Source: Pseudomonadota bacterium (GTDB lineage Bacteria; Pseudomonadota; Gammaproteobacteria; Xanthomonadales; Rhodanobacteraceae). From it: 62,443 nucleotides of DNA. A program made the translations under genes and the position numbers. The stretch covers positions 1 through 62,443 of the forward strand of contig JAKQJM010000005.1 of NCBI GenBank assembly GCA_029561145.1, read 5' to 3'. Shown here one piece after another: positions 25,907 to 35,224 of the stretch. The stretch's first letter is position 1; the number at the start of each line of letters is the position of its first letter. The notes beneath the pieces were generated by a model. That model ran no database searches. It was given only the letters and a program-made list of their open reading frames with translations, and had not been told where the DNA came from.

Positions 25907-26519
25907 GTTGCGACGTTTCCTTCTTGTCCTGTTGCTGGTGTTGTCTTCGGTTCCACTTGGCGCGGCCGATATCGCGCGACCCGTCGTCGTCCTTGGAGAT
26001 TCGCTCTCCGCCGCCTATGGCATTCCAGCGCAGTCCGGCTGGGTGAACCTGTTGCATGTGCAGCTTGGCAAATCCGCATCGCCACGCGAGGTCATCAATG
26101 CCTCGATCAGCGGCGAGACGACAGCCGGTGGACTGGCGCGTCTCGAAAAGCTGCTCGACGACAACAAGCCGGCCGTGATCGTCCTCGAGCTCGGCGCCAA
26201 CGATGCCCTGCGCGGCCTCCCGCTCAGTGCGCCGCGCGCCAACTTGACCCGCATGATCGAACTGTCGCGAGCCGCCGGGGCAAAGATCCTGCTGGTCGGC
26301 ATCGAGATTCCGGTCAACTACGGTCCCCAGTATCGCGACGGCCTGCGCTCCATGTATCGGGATCTCGCCGACGAATTCAACGTGCCATTGGTACCGTTCC
26401 TGCTCGAAGGCATCGCGCTCGACGAGTCCCTGATGCAGGCGGATGGGCTGCATCCGACCGCGGCGGCCCAGCCGCGTGTGCTTGAAAACGTGTTGCCGGC
26501 GCTCGAGAAGCTGTTCTGA
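25905..26519 (+). CDS. tesA: Multifunctional acyl-CoA thioesterase I / lysophospholipase L1
   Basis: Periplasmic SGNH hydrolase of 204 residues. A signal peptide (residues 1-20, ending LGA) is followed by block I GDSLS with the nucleophile Ser near 33, block III in GANDALRG, and the DGLHPT segment with the catalytic Asp and His near the C-terminus. A longer frame upstream is antisense reading of ybbA. There is no evident ribosome binding site before the ATG, which fits a leaderless or short-leader transcript. Head-to-head arrangement with ybbA-ybbP is the same as in Escherichia coli. Confidence 0.93.
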   Translation: MLRRFLLVLLLVLSSVPLGAADIARPVVVLGDSLSAAYGIPAQSGWVNLLHVQLGKSASPREVINASISGETTAGGLARLEKLLDDNKPAVIVLELGANDALRGLPLSAPRANLTRMIELSRAAGAKILLVGIEIPVNYGPQYRDGLRSMYRDLADEFNVPLVPFLLEGIALDESLMQADGLHPTAAAQPRVLENVLPALEKLF

Positions 26520-26553
26520 GGACGGACACCGGCGCCATGCCGGTTGTGCGGGA

Positions 26554-27120
26554 TCAGCGCTGAGGCACTTCGCGTACCGGCCGCTTGGCCAGCTTGCGCT
26601 GCAATGTGCGCCGATGCAGACCGAGACGACGTGCCGCTTCGGAAATGTTGCCGTCGCACTCGTTGAGCACGCGCTGGATGTGTTCCCACTCGAGGCGTTT
26701 CAGCGGAGGTGGCGCATCCGGAAGGGCATCGCCCGCGGTCGCTGGCTGCGCGGTCGCATTGCCGAGCAGGGCCTGGACGACCTGATCGGCATCCACCGGC
26801 TTGGCCAGATAGTCGTGCGCGCCGCGCTTGATCGCTTCAACCGCGGTGGCGATCGAGGCGTAGCCGGTCAGCAACAGGATGCGCGCAGCGGGGCGGGCCG
26901 CGGTCAGCCTCGGAATCAGGGCGAGCCCGCTTTCGGCGCCGAGCTTGAGATCGAGCACGATATGGCTGGGTTGGAAATCGGCGCAGCGCGCCAGCGCGCC
27001 GCTGCCATCCCTGGCCATGGCCACCTCGAAACCGCGCGTGACCAGTGCGCGTCCGAGGACATGGACAAAGACCTCATCGTCGTCGATGAGCAGGACCCGG
27101 CCGGCGTTTTCAGCGTTCAT
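26554..27120 (-). CDS. regA: RegA/PrrA-type response regulator
   Basis: A 188-residue regulator with a receiver domain (residues about 8-120, acidic pair DDD near 13-15, phosphoacceptor Asp57, Lys in LAKPVD) and a Fis-type helix-turn-helix at the C-terminus (GNISEAARRLGLHRRTLQRKL-like). This is the architecture of RegA/PrrA/ActR, redox-responsive global regulators. ATG 27120 is chosen because the receiver domain begins at once after it. It overlaps the sensor gene by 11 bases. Confidence 0.88.
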   Translation of the reverse strand: MNAENAGRVLLIDDDEVFVHVLGRALVTRGFEVAMARDGSGALARCADFQPSHIVLDLKLGAESGLALIPRLTAARPAARILLLTGYASIATAVEAIKRGAHDYLAKPVDADQVVQALLGNATAQPATAGDALPDAPPPLKRLEWEHIQRVLNECDGNISEAARRLGLHRRTLQRKLAKRPVREVPQR

Positions 27121-28411
27121 GCCGGGGATTGTCCAGCGTAGCGAGTGGCAGACGCAAACGCTGGCGCGTTCCGCCGTCCGCGGCGGGCATGGCGACCAGG
27201 GTTCCGCCGAAGCGTTCGGCGGTCGCGTTTGCCAGGGCCAGGCCGAGACCGAGGCCATTCGCCTTTGTCGTCCCGAAGCGCAGTCCGGCCGTGGGCCGGA
27301 CGTTTGCGTTCATGCCGCTGCCGAAGTCGCGCACGTCCAGTTGCAGGGTGTCCTGGCTCCCGCTGACCGTTACTTCGATGCGCGAATCGCCGTTTGCAAT
27401 CGAAGCATCGGCTGCATTGTTGAGCAGGTTGACCACGGCATGATGCAGGGCCGGCACCACGGCGATGCGGCGCGCGCCGATCTCTGCGTCGATCGAGAAG
27501 CTGGCTTCCGCTTCGGGGCGCAACAATCCGAATGAGTCGCGCGCTGCCTCGCACAGATCGGCGACGCTGATCCATTCGGCAAGTCCCGCCAACGGGTTGC
27601 TGCCGACCTTGACCAGCTCCTTCAGGATGTCGCGGCAGCGCTCCGCCTGCCCGATCAGCAGGGCGATATCGTCGTTCAATGCCGGGGTCGAGGCGTGCTC
27701 GCGACCGAGTTCGCCGAGCAGGGTGCGTATCGTCGATAGCGGCGTATTGAGTTCGTGGGCCGTGCTCGCCGCCTGGGTGGCAATGGCGAGGATGCCTTCA
27801 TCGCGGAGCGCACGTTCACGTTCGAGCTCGGCCAGAGCCTGCTGGGCGCGCAGGGCGCGGGCAAGACGCGCGATGAAGAACCCGAGCATTCCCGCGGTGA
27901 TCGCGAAGCTGATCGCCATGCCGGTCAGGTGGAGGTTGAATCCGCCCGCGGAGTTGATGTCACTGACTTCCGGCAGGGGGACATGGAAGCGCATCAACAG
28001 CAGGTAGGTGCCGACCGAAAGCACGGCGACCAGCGTGACCGAGCGCAACGGCAGCGCCGTTGCCGCCAACGTGATCGGCATTACCAGCAGGGAGATGAAC
28101 GGGTTGCTTGCTCCGCCGGTCAGATACAGCAGATAGCCAAGGACGAGCGTGTCGATGGCGATATGGGCGACCGGCTCCCAGGCGCCGATACGTGCATTCT
28201 GGCGCAAGCGCCAGAATGCCAGAAGGCTGAATGCCGCGAGCAGACCGATCGCGGAACTAAGGGCTGCTACCGGAATCGACAGATCGAGGACGCGCGCGAC
28301 AAACGCGATGGTCAGCGTCTGTCCGCCGATCGCACAGATGCGCAGCCAGGCGAGTGTCGAAACCAGTTGGCGCGGCCCATGGGGCCAGGTCCGACCGACG
28401 TGATGAACCAA
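27110..28411 (-). CDS. regB: RegB/PrrB-type redox sensor histidine kinase
   Basis: Membrane sensor kinase of 433 residues with about six N-terminal membrane segments. The quinone-binding motif GGASNPF is at residues 99-105, the H-box STAHELNTPLSTI has its phospho-His at 219, and the redox-type Cys of RegB is matched by Cys259 in QAERCRDIL. The ATPase domain follows (NLLNNAADA, GLGLGLALAN). The match of all three RegB hallmarks supports a role in sensing respiratory redox state. Together with the response regulator gene it forms a two-gene unit. Confidence 0.9.
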   Translation of the reverse strand: MVHHVGRTWPHGPRQLVSTLAWLRICAIGGQTLTIAFVARVLDLSIPVAALSSAIGLLAAFSLLAFWRLRQNARIGAWEPVAHIAIDTLVLGYLLYLTGGASNPFISLLVMPITLAATALPLRSVTLVAVLSVGTYLLLMRFHVPLPEVSDINSAGGFNLHLTGMAISFAITAGMLGFFIARLARALRAQQALAELERERALRDEGILAIATQAASTAHELNTPLSTIRTLLGELGREHASTPALNDDIALLIGQAERCRDILKELVKVGSNPLAGLAEWISVADLCEAARDSFGLLRPEAEASFSIDAEIGARRIAVVPALHHAVVNLLNNAADASIANGDSRIEVTVSGSQDTLQLDVRDFGSGMNANVRPTAGLRFGTTKANGLGLGLALANATAERFGGTLVAMPAADGGTRQRLRLPLATLDNPRHER

Positions 28412-28447
28412 GGCCTGCTCCGGACATGCGGGTCGATCCCCAGCATA

Positions 28448-29089
28448 TCAGGACGCCCGGCCCTGCCATCGGCGCATCAAGGGGATGACAAGCAGCGCCA
28501 TGCAGGCGGCGACCAGCGCAGAAGCGGCCACGTCGGAAAGGAAGTGCTTGCCCAGGTCGATGCGTGCGCTGACCGCGAACAGTGGAAAGACCAGCAAGGC
28601 GGCGCGTTGCCACATCCGCGGCGCGGATGCCGCGAGCGGCAGGAACAGGCCAAAGTAGAACGCGCTGTGCCCCGACGGAAACGATCCGCCGCCGACAAAC
28701 CAGGTCACCGACCAGTCTCCGCTTTCGAGCAGTTGGGCTGGGCGGAGGCGACCGAACGTGCTCTTTCCGAGCATCATCAGTGCGATTGTCGCGGCCTGGA
28801 CGAGTCCGGCGCTGACGATCGCCATGGCGAGGGCGCGCGACAGCCGGCTCACGGTCGACAGGTACGCGGCAACCAGGCCAAGGGTCAGGCAGACGCTCGG
28901 CGCGAGCCAGTACGAAGCATGCAGGCCGAATGCGCTGTCGAGGACATGGAGGGTATTGGCGAACAGCGGAAGGTTCTCGATCCCGCTGCCATGGATCGCA
29001 AGCACGAGAGGAGTGTCGAACACGAGCAATCCCGCGACCATCGTGATGGCGGCTATCAAGGCGCTGATCACGAGGAAACGTCTGCTCAT
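28448..29089 (-). CDS. PAP2 family membrane phosphatase
   Basis: A 213-residue membrane protein with about six helices and the three phosphatase motifs: K-x6-RP as KSTFGRLRP, PSGH, and S-R-x5-H-x3-D as SARIDLGKHFLSD. Such enzymes remove phosphate from lipid phosphates including phosphatidate, phosphatidylglycerophosphate or undecaprenyl pyrophosphate. It is divergent from the diacylglycerol kinase gene, which acts on the opposite reaction, so a lipid phosphate substrate is likely. Confidence 0.88.
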   Translation of the reverse strand: MSRRFLVISALIAAITMVAGLLVFDTPLVLAIHGSGIENLPLFANTLHVLDSAFGLHASYWLAPSVCLTLGLVAAYLSTVSRLSRALAMAIVSAGLVQAATIALMMLGKSTFGRLRPAQLLESGDWSVTWFVGGGSFPSGHSAFYFGLFLPLAASAPRMWQRAALLVFPLFAVSARIDLGKHFLSDVAASALVAACMALLVIPLMRRWQGRAS

Positions 29090-29202
29090 CTGAACTCCGG
29101 AACAAGGTTGGATTGCGCGAGATCGTCGATTCGCGTTCGGCCAGGGTGAAGCCCGCTTTATGGCATCATAGCGCGCTGAATTGCCAGCCCACGAGCCGAT
29201 GC

Positions 29203-29574
29203 ATGCCCAGTACCGAACCGCGAGGACCGCGACAGATTGGCCGAGCCATGATCTGGTCGTTCAAGGGCCTGCGGGCGGCGTGGATCCACGAAGCTTCATT
29301 CCGCCTCGAAGCTTACCTGTTCGTGATCTTCTTTCCAGCCGGGCTTTTGCTTGGCCAGGGTGCAATCGAAAAATCCCTGTTGTGCGGCAGCCTGTTCCTG
29401 GTGCTTTCGGCCGAACTGCTCAATTCGGCGATCGAGGCGGTCGTGGACAAGGTCAGTCCCGAGTTCCATGAGCTGGCCGGGCGCGCCAAGGACATGGGTT
29501 CAGCGGCCGTCTTCATGTTGATGATCAACGTGATGCTGTGCTGGGGCCTTGTGCTATGGCAGCGTTTCGCGTGA
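29203..29574 (+). CDS. dgkA: Diacylglycerol kinase
   Basis: Inner-membrane trimeric diacylglycerol kinase, 123 residues, the family's usual length. The conserved core SAELLNSAIEAVVDKV and HELAGRAKDMGSAAV carries the catalytic Glu and the nucleotide-binding residues. Three membrane helices are visible. ATG 29203 gives family length; longer in-frame starts add non-family sequence. It recycles diacylglycerol made during periplasmic glucan or LPS modification. Confidence 0.93.
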   Translation: MPSTEPRGPRQIGRAMIWSFKGLRAAWIHEASFRLEAYLFVIFFPAGLLLGQGAIEKSLLCGSLFLVLSAELLNSAIEAVVDKVSPEFHELAGRAKDMGSAAVFMLMINVMLCWGLVLWQRFA

Positions 29575-29591
29575 ACGTCGGCGCCGATTGA

Positions 29592-30320
29592 ATGCTGGAA
29601 CTCATTGCCGATCCCCAATTCTGGGTTGCGCTGTTCACCCTGGCCACGCTCGAGATCGTCCTCGGTGTCGACAACCTCGTGTTTGTCTCGATCGCGGTCA
29701 GCCGGCTTGCTCCCGCGCAGCGCCCGTTGGCACGCAAGGTCGGACTTGGCCTTGCTTGCGTCACCCGGATTGCGCTGCTGCTGTTCCTGTCGTTCCTGGC
29801 CGGACTCGATGACGATCGTCTCGGCCTGTTCGACTTTGCCGACCAGACCATCTCGCTGCGTGACCTGATCCTGATCGGTGGCGGCTTGTTCCTGCTGGTC
29901 AAGGCAGTCATGGAAATCCACCAGGAAGTCGAGGGCGCGCGGGGCGAAAGCGAGGAAGGTCGCGTGTTTGCCTCGTTCGGCTTCGTCATCCTGCAGATCG
30001 CGATCATCGACATCGTCTTTTCGCTCGATTCGGTCATTACCGCGATCGGCATGGTCAACGAGATCGTGGTCATGGTTGCGGCGATCATCCTCGCCGTCGC
30101 GGTGATGATCTTCGCCTCGAATCCGGTCGGCGATTTCATCGACCGCCATCCGACCCTGCGCATGCTTGCGTTGGCCTTCCTGATCCTGGTCGGCGTGGTC
30201 CTGATCGCCGATGGCTTGCAGTTCCATATCCCGCGCGGCTACGTCTATTTCGCCATGGGATTCTCGATCGCTGTCGAGGCGCTCAATCTCTGGGCGCGCA
30301 AGCGCGCTGCACGGAACTGA
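29592..30320 (+). CDS. TerC family integral membrane protein
   Basis: A 242-residue TerC/YoaE-type membrane protein with about seven helices. The acidic intramembrane signatures LEIVLGVDNLVF and IDIVFSLDSVIT are intact. TerC relatives are linked to metal efflux, notably manganese, supporting exported metalloenzymes; the exact substrate here is unknown. It starts 17 bases after dgkA. Confidence 0.9.
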   Translation: MLELIADPQFWVALFTLATLEIVLGVDNLVFVSIAVSRLAPAQRPLARKVGLGLACVTRIALLLFLSFLAGLDDDRLGLFDFADQTISLRDLILIGGGLFLLVKAVMEIHQEVEGARGESEEGRVFASFGFVILQIAIIDIVFSLDSVITAIGMVNEIVVMVAAIILAVAVMIFASNPVGDFIDRHPTLRMLALAFLILVGVVLIADGLQFHIPRGYVYFAMGFSIAVEALNLWARKRAARN

Positions 30321-30381
30321 CCCGCCGCGCGGATGCGACCGCGTAGAATGACCGGCCTGTACCGGCCAGCGGGAACGACTA

Positions 30382-31590
30382 GTGACTGACGAGATTCAAC
30401 TGCCTGCGCTGTACCTGAAGCGCGGCGAAGACGCGCGCCTGCGCAGCGGGCACCTGTGGGTATTCTCGAATGAGGTCGATGTGCAGCGTTCGCCGCTTGC
30501 GGATTTCGAACCGGGCGAGGTCTGCGCGATCGTCGACAGCCGGGACAAGCCGATCGGTGTCGGATATGTCAATCCGAATTCGCTGATCTGCGCGCGGCTG
30601 GTCAGTCGCGGGCTCGAGCATGCACTCGACAAGTCGCTGTTCGTGCACAAGCTCAACGTCGCTCTCGCCTTGCGCGAACGTCTCTACGACGAACCCTATT
30701 ACCGTCTCGTGTTCGGTGAATCGGATGGCCTGCCCGGATTGACGGTCGACCGGTTTGGCGAGGTCGTCGTCGCGCAGACGACGACGGCCGGCATGGAGCG
30801 GCTCAAGGACTCGATCAGTGCGGCGCTCGTCAAGGTCCTCAAGCCGCGCCAGTTGTGGTGGAAGAACGATGCCTCGATCCGGTCGATGGAAAGTCTGCCC
30901 GACTACGTGGATCTTGGTATTGGCGATCCTGACGATTCCCCGTTGATCGTGCGCGAGGCCGGCCTCGAGTTCGAGTGCGATCCGGTCGGTGGGCAGAAGA
31001 CCGGCTGGTTCTACGATCAGCGCGGCAATCGCGATCATCTGCAGCATCTGGTCAAGGGAAAACGCGTGCTCGACATGTTCAGCTACCTCGGTGGCTGGGG
31101 CCTGCGCGCAGCGGCCTACGGTGCCAGCGAAGTGGTCTGCGTGGATGCGTCGCAGCCGGCGGTTGACGCGATCACGCGCAACATCGCGCGCAACGGCTTT
31201 GCCGATCGCGCGAAAGCCGTGCGTGCGGACGCGTTCGATTACCTGAAGGCCTTGCGCGAGAAGCGCGAGCATTTCGACGTGGTCATCCTCGACCCGCCGG
31301 CCTTCGTCAAACGCAAGAAGGATCTTGCCGAAGGCCGCGTCGCCTACCGGCGTCTCAATGAACTCGGCATGCAGGTGCTCGGCCGCGATGGCATCCTGAT
31401 CACCTGCTCGTGCTCGTACCACATGCCGCGCAGCATCCTGCTCGATGGCGTGCAGCAGGCGGCGCGACATCTCGATCGACAGGCCCAACTGCTCTGGCAC
31501 CTGCAGCAGGGTGCCGATCATCCCATCCATCCGGCGATCGCCGAAACCGAATACCTCAAGGGCTTCATCCTGCGCATCCTGCCAGCCTGA
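30382..31590 (+). CDS. rlmI: 23S rRNA m5C1962 methyltransferase RlmI
   Basis: SAM-dependent methyltransferase with an N-terminal PUA domain (about residues 5-85) and a C-terminal Rossmann domain, 402 residues as in Escherichia coli RlmI. The segments RVLDMFSYLGGWG (SAM site), VILDPPAF and ITCSCSYHM, with the catalytic Cys, are visible. GTG at 30382 begins the family N-terminus. A TAGAAT sequence at 30344-30349 could be a -10 element. Confidence 0.92.
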   Translation: MTDEIQLPALYLKRGEDARLRSGHLWVFSNEVDVQRSPLADFEPGEVCAIVDSRDKPIGVGYVNPNSLICARLVSRGLEHALDKSLFVHKLNVALALRERLYDEPYYRLVFGESDGLPGLTVDRFGEVVVAQTTTAGMERLKDSISAALVKVLKPRQLWWKNDASIRSMESLPDYVDLGIGDPDDSPLIVREAGLEFECDPVGGQKTGWFYDQRGNRDHLQHLVKGKRVLDMFSYLGGWGLRAAAYGASEVVCVDASQPAVDAITRNIARNGFADRAKAVRADAFDYLKALREKREHFDVVILDPPAFVKRKKDLAEGRVAYRRLNELGMQVLGRDGILITCSCSYHMPRSILLDGVQQAARHLDRQAQLLWHLQQGADHPIHPAIAETEYLKGFILRILPA

Positions 31591-31649
31591 GCGGTTGACG
31601 CTGGCATAATGGCGCATATCGGCAACTGCGCCCGTTCACCAACGAAACC

Positions 31650-32537
31650 ATGCATTACTTCGTAGACATCGACCCCATTGCGTTCTCGATCGGTGCCGTG
31701 GCCGTGCACTGGTACGGCATCATGTACCTGATCGCGTTCGGTACATTCTGGCTGCTCGGCGAGCGCCGCCGTCGCCTCGGACGGCTGCCGGTCGGACCCA
31801 CCGCATTTTCCGATCTGGCCTTCTACGGCATGATCGGCGTGATCGTCGGCGGCCGCGTCGGTTACATGCTGTTCTACGGAACGGCCGAACTGGTCCACGA
31901 CCCGCTGTCGTTGTTGCGCATCTGGGAAGGCGGCATGTCGTTCCATGGCGGCCTGCTCGGGGTGCTCGTCGCGATGTGGCTGTGGTCGCGTCGCAATGGC
32001 CTGCATTTCTTCGACGTCATGGATTTCGTTGCGCCGCTGGTGCCGATCGGCCTGGGTGTGGGCCGCCTCGGCAATTTCATCGGCGGCGAGTTGTGGGGCC
32101 GTCACACCGATGTGTCGTGGGGCATGATCTTTCCGCGTGCGATCGATACGGCCGGACATTCGATCGAGCAGCTCAAGGCCATGGCGGCCGCGGGTCAGCT
32201 CGACAACGAGGTGCGCCATCCTTCCCAGCTCTACCAGATGGCGCTCGAAGGTGTCGTGCTGTTCTGCCTGCTGTATGTCGCATCGATGAAGCCGCGCCCG
32301 CGTTACCTGATCTCGGGAATGTTCGCGCTGTTCTACGGACTGTTCCGTTTCGTCGTCGAGTTTGTCCGCGAACCCGATACCCAGCTCGGCTATCTGGCCT
32401 GGGGCTGGCTGACCATGGGGCAGGTCCTGTCGCTGCCGTTGATCGTCGTCGGCCTGGTCTGGATCCTGATGTCGCGTCGCGCCCCGACCCTGGCGCCGCG
32501 CGTCGTGGCCGACCCGCCGAAGGAAACGGATCGATGA
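31650..32537 (+). CDS. lgt: Prolipoprotein diacylglyceryl transferase
   Basis: Inner-membrane enzyme that adds diacylglycerol to the lipobox cysteine of lipoproteins. The 295 residues hold about seven helices and the family signatures [11 protein letters not shown] and [16 protein letters not shown]. It would act on the lipoproteins encoded in this window, including GspD. It overlaps thyA by four bases (ATGA). Confidence 0.96.
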   Translation: MHYFVDIDPIAFSIGAVAVHWYGIMYLIAFGTFWLLGERRRRLGRLPVGPTAFSDLAFYGMIGVIVGGRVGYMLFYGTAELVHDPLSLLRIWEGGMSFHGGLLGVLVAMWLWSRRNGLHFFDVMDFVAPLVPIGLGVGRLGNFIGGELWGRHTDVSWGMIFPRAIDTAGHSIEQLKAMAAAGQLDNEVRHPSQLYQMALEGVVLFCLLYVASMKPRPRYLISGMFALFYGLFRFVVEFVREPDTQLGYLAWGWLTMGQVLSLPLIVVGLVWILMSRRAPTLAPRVVADPPKETDR

Positions 32538-33328
32538 CGCCGTATCTGGACCTGCTGCGTCACGTGCTTGAGCACGGCACGCCGAAGGCGGATCGCACCG
32601 GAACCGGGACGCATTCGGTGTTCGGCTGGCAGATGCGCTTCGATCTGTCCGCCGGTTTTCCGCTGGTCACCACCAAGAAGCTGCACTTGCGCTCGATCAT
32701 CCACGAGCTGATCTGGTTCCTGAAGGGCGAGACCAATATCGCGTACCTGAAGGAGCATGGCGTCGGCATCTGGGACGAGTGGGCCGATGCACAGGGCAAC
32801 CTGGGTCCGGTCTACGGCAAACAATGGCGGTCGTGGTCCTGCGCCGATGGCCGCACGATCGACCAGATCAGTGGGCTGATCACGGAGATCCGGCGCAATC
32901 CCGATTCGCGCCGGCTTGTCGTCAGCGCCTGGAACGTGGCCGATCTCGCGGCGATGGCCCTGCAGCCCTGTCACGCGCTGTTCCAGTTCCACGTCGCCAA
33001 TGGAAAGCTTTCCTGCCAGCTCTACCAGCGCTCGGGCGACATCTTCCTTGGCGTGCCGTTCAACATCGCCAGTTATGCCCTGCTGACCCACATGGTGGCC
33101 CAGGTCTGCGGGCTCGCGGTCGGTGATTTCGTGCACACGCTGGGCGATGCGCACCTGTATCTGAATCATTTCGAACAGGCGCGCGAGCAGTTGACGCGCA
33201 CGCCGCATGCCTTGCCGAGCTTGCGCCTCAATCCGCAGGTCTCGTCGATCTTCGACTTCCGCTACGAGGACGTCGTGATCGAAGGTTACACCGCCGACAA
33301 GGCAATCAAGGCGCCGGTGGCCGTGTGA
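32534..33328 (+). CDS. thyA: Thymidylate synthase
   Basis: Methylates dUMP to dTMP with methylene-tetrahydrofolate. At 264 residues it is exactly the length of the Escherichia coli enzyme, and the catalytic Cys146 lies in LQPCHALFQ. The dUMP-binding [14 protein letters not shown] segment is intact. It is sandwiched by overlap between lgt and folA, a common arrangement, coupling dTMP synthesis to dihydrofolate recycling. Confidence 0.97.
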   Translation: MTPYLDLLRHVLEHGTPKADRTGTGTHSVFGWQMRFDLSAGFPLVTTKKLHLRSIIHELIWFLKGETNIAYLKEHGVGIWDEWADAQGNLGPVYGKQWRSWSCADGRTIDQISGLITEIRRNPDSRRLVVSAWNVADLAAMALQPCHALFQFHVANGKLSCQLYQRSGDIFLGVPFNIASYALLTHMVAQVCGLAVGDFVHTLGDAHLYLNHFEQAREQLTRTPHALPSLRLNPQVSSIFDFRYEDVVIEGYTADKAIKAPVAV

Positions 33329-33816
33329 TCGCGCTGCTGGCGGCGCTGGACCGCAATCTTGCGATTGGTCGTGAAGGGACGATGCCGTGGCATCTTCCCG
33401 ACGATCTCGGGCGCTTCCGGCAGCTGACGCTTGGCAAGTTCGTATTGATGGGACGCAAGACAGCCTTGTCGATCGGTCGTGCCTTGCCGGGACGAAGCAA
33501 CCTCGTCATGTCACGCGCCGGCGCGGCCCCGTATGCCGGACAGGTCGCGGTCGATTCGATCAATGCCGCGATCGCGCATGCTGGTGCGCAGGACCTGATC
33601 GTGATCGGTGGCGGTGAAATCTACGCGCTGGCGATCGCGCGCGCCGAACGCATGCACCTGACCTGGATCGATACGGAAGTCGACCACGCCGATGCGCACT
33701 TTCCGGGTTTTGACCGGTCCCAGTGGACGATCACCGCCGAGGTGGCGCATCCGGCCGACGCAAGGCATGCCTTCCCGTTTCGCTTCGTCGACTACGTGCG
33801 CAAACGCGAGGCGTGA
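33325..33816 (+). CDS. folA: Dihydrofolate reductase
   Basis: Reduces dihydrofolate made by ThyA. The 163 residues show the family N-terminus ([22 protein letters not shown]), with the active-site Asp in LPDD, and the NADPH segment VLMGRKT. GTG 33325 overlaps the thyA stop by four bases. The gene converges on apaH with 30 bases between. Confidence 0.95.
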   Translation: MIALLAALDRNLAIGREGTMPWHLPDDLGRFRQLTLGKFVLMGRKTALSIGRALPGRSNLVMSRAGAAPYAGQVAVDSINAAIAHAGAQDLIVIGGGEIYALAIARAERMHLTWIDTEVDHADAHFPGFDRSQWTITAEVAHPADARHAFPFRFVDYVRKREA

Positions 33817-33846
33817 AGGTCAGCCGGGCGATCAAGCCAGTCAGGC

Positions 33847-34695
33847 TTACTCGATGAACTTGCCTTGCGGCGTCGGGCGGTCCGATTTGAGCACGACAAA
33901 CTCGGGCTCCTCGGTATCGACGCGCATTGCGGTCAGTGCGCCACCCCAGACGCAGCCGGTGTCGATGGCGAAGACGCCGAGGCCGGCGAAGCGGCCGAGG
34001 GTCGACCAGTGGCCGCAGATGATGCGCAGGTCGCGCCGCACCATGCCCGGCACCGAGAACCACGGATAGTTGCCGGGACGCTGCGTGCCTGGCATGCCTT
34101 TTTCGGCGAACGCGATGCGCCCGCGTACATCGCAGTAGCGCATGCGCGTGAGCACGTTGATACCCGCACGCAGGCGGTCGATGCCGCGCAATCGCGCCGA
34201 CCAGGTATCCGGCTTGTTGCCGAACATCTGGCGCAGCAGGCGCGCATGGTCGTCCGCGCGCAAACGCGACTCGATCTCGCGCGCCACGCTCTCGGCGCGC
34301 GCGACATCCCAGCTCGGCGCGAGTCCGGCGTGAACGATCATCGTGCCGAGTTCGCGATCGGCATGCAGCAGGGGCCGTTTCCGCAGCCAGGCGAGCAGTT
34401 CCTCGCGATCCGGCGCGAACAGCACGGTGCGCAATTCCGGGTTGACCTTGGTCTGCTCCTGTTCGCTGCGCGCGCCCACCGCGAGCAGCGAGAGATCGTG
34501 GTTGCCGAGGGTGACGACGGTGCGCTCATTGAGCGACTTGACCAGGCGCAACACTTCCAGCGACTGTCCACCACGATTGACCAGGTCACCGCAGAACCAT
34601 AGGGCATCGCGGGCGGGATCGTAGTTGATCTTGTCGATCAGTCGCGCCAGTTCGTCGTAGCAGCCCTGGATGTCGCCGATCGCCCAGACAGCCAT
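33847..34695 (-). CDS. apaH: Bis(5'-nucleosyl)-tetraphosphatase, symmetrical
   Basis: Hydrolyses diadenosine tetraphosphate to two ADP. The metallophosphatase signatures GDIQGCYDEL (residues 7-16), GDLVNRG and LGNHD are present in the first 80 residues, and the 282-residue length is typical. It is the last gene of the rsmA-apaG-apaH block. Confidence 0.95.
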   Translation of the reverse strand: MAVWAIGDIQGCYDELARLIDKINYDPARDALWFCGDLVNRGGQSLEVLRLVKSLNERTVVTLGNHDLSLLAVGARSEQEQTKVNPELRTVLFAPDREELLAWLRKRPLLHADRELGTMIVHAGLAPSWDVARAESVAREIESRLRADDHARLLRQMFGNKPDTWSARLRGIDRLRAGINVLTRMRYCDVRGRIAFAEKGMPGTQRPGNYPWFSVPGMVRRDLRIICGHWSTLGRFAGLGVFAIDTGCVWGGALTAMRVDTEEPEFVVLKSDRPTPQGKFIE

Positions 34696-34743
34696 GTCAG
34701 CAAGCCCCGATCAGGTGACCGGAACGATACCCGCGCTCGACCA

Positions 34744-35124
34744 TCAGTGCAGGGTCCGCGGAATCGACAGCACGAACGAGGGGATTTCGGCATCGAAATG
34801 GGTGCCGTCGTCGGACACCATCTGGTAGCTGCCGTGCATCGTGCCGACCGCGGTTTCGAGGACCGCACCCGAGGTGTATTCGTAGCCTTCGCCGGGTCGC
34901 ATCTGGGGTTGCTCGCCGACCACGCCATCGCCCTGCACTTCGCGCACTTCGCCATTGCCATCGGTGATGATCCAGTGGCGGCTCAGCAGGCGCGCGCCGA
35001 TGCTGCCGCGGTTGTGGATCGTGATCGTGTAGGCGAATACATAACGGTTGTCCTGCGGCACCGACTGGTCGTCGATGAAGCGGGTCTGCACCGAGACGGC
35101 GATGTCATGGGGTTTCTTGGTCAT
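34744..35124 (-). CDS. apaG: ApaG protein (DUF525)
   Basis: A 126-residue single-domain protein of the ApaG family with an immunoglobulin-like fold. The conserved FAYTITIHNRG, GVVGEQPQMRPGEGYEYTSG and MHGSYQM segments are visible. The ATG at 35124 begins the family N-terminus. Its biochemical role is not settled. It lies between rsmA and apaH as in many gammaproteobacteria. Confidence 0.95.
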   Translation of the reverse strand: MTKKPHDIAVSVQTRFIDDQSVPQDNRYVFAYTITIHNRGSIGARLLSRHWIITDGNGEVREVQGDGVVGEQPQMRPGEGYEYTSGAVLETAVGTMHGSYQMVSDDGTHFDAEIPSFVLSIPRTLH

Positions 35125-35224
35125 GGCGGGATTGTCGGGGAGTCGCGGGCGGGCGGCAAGCTTGCGTTTGCGGTGTGTCGGGCTCCTCGCGGATCGATCG
35201 CCCGGATTTTCCGTCGGTCGATGC

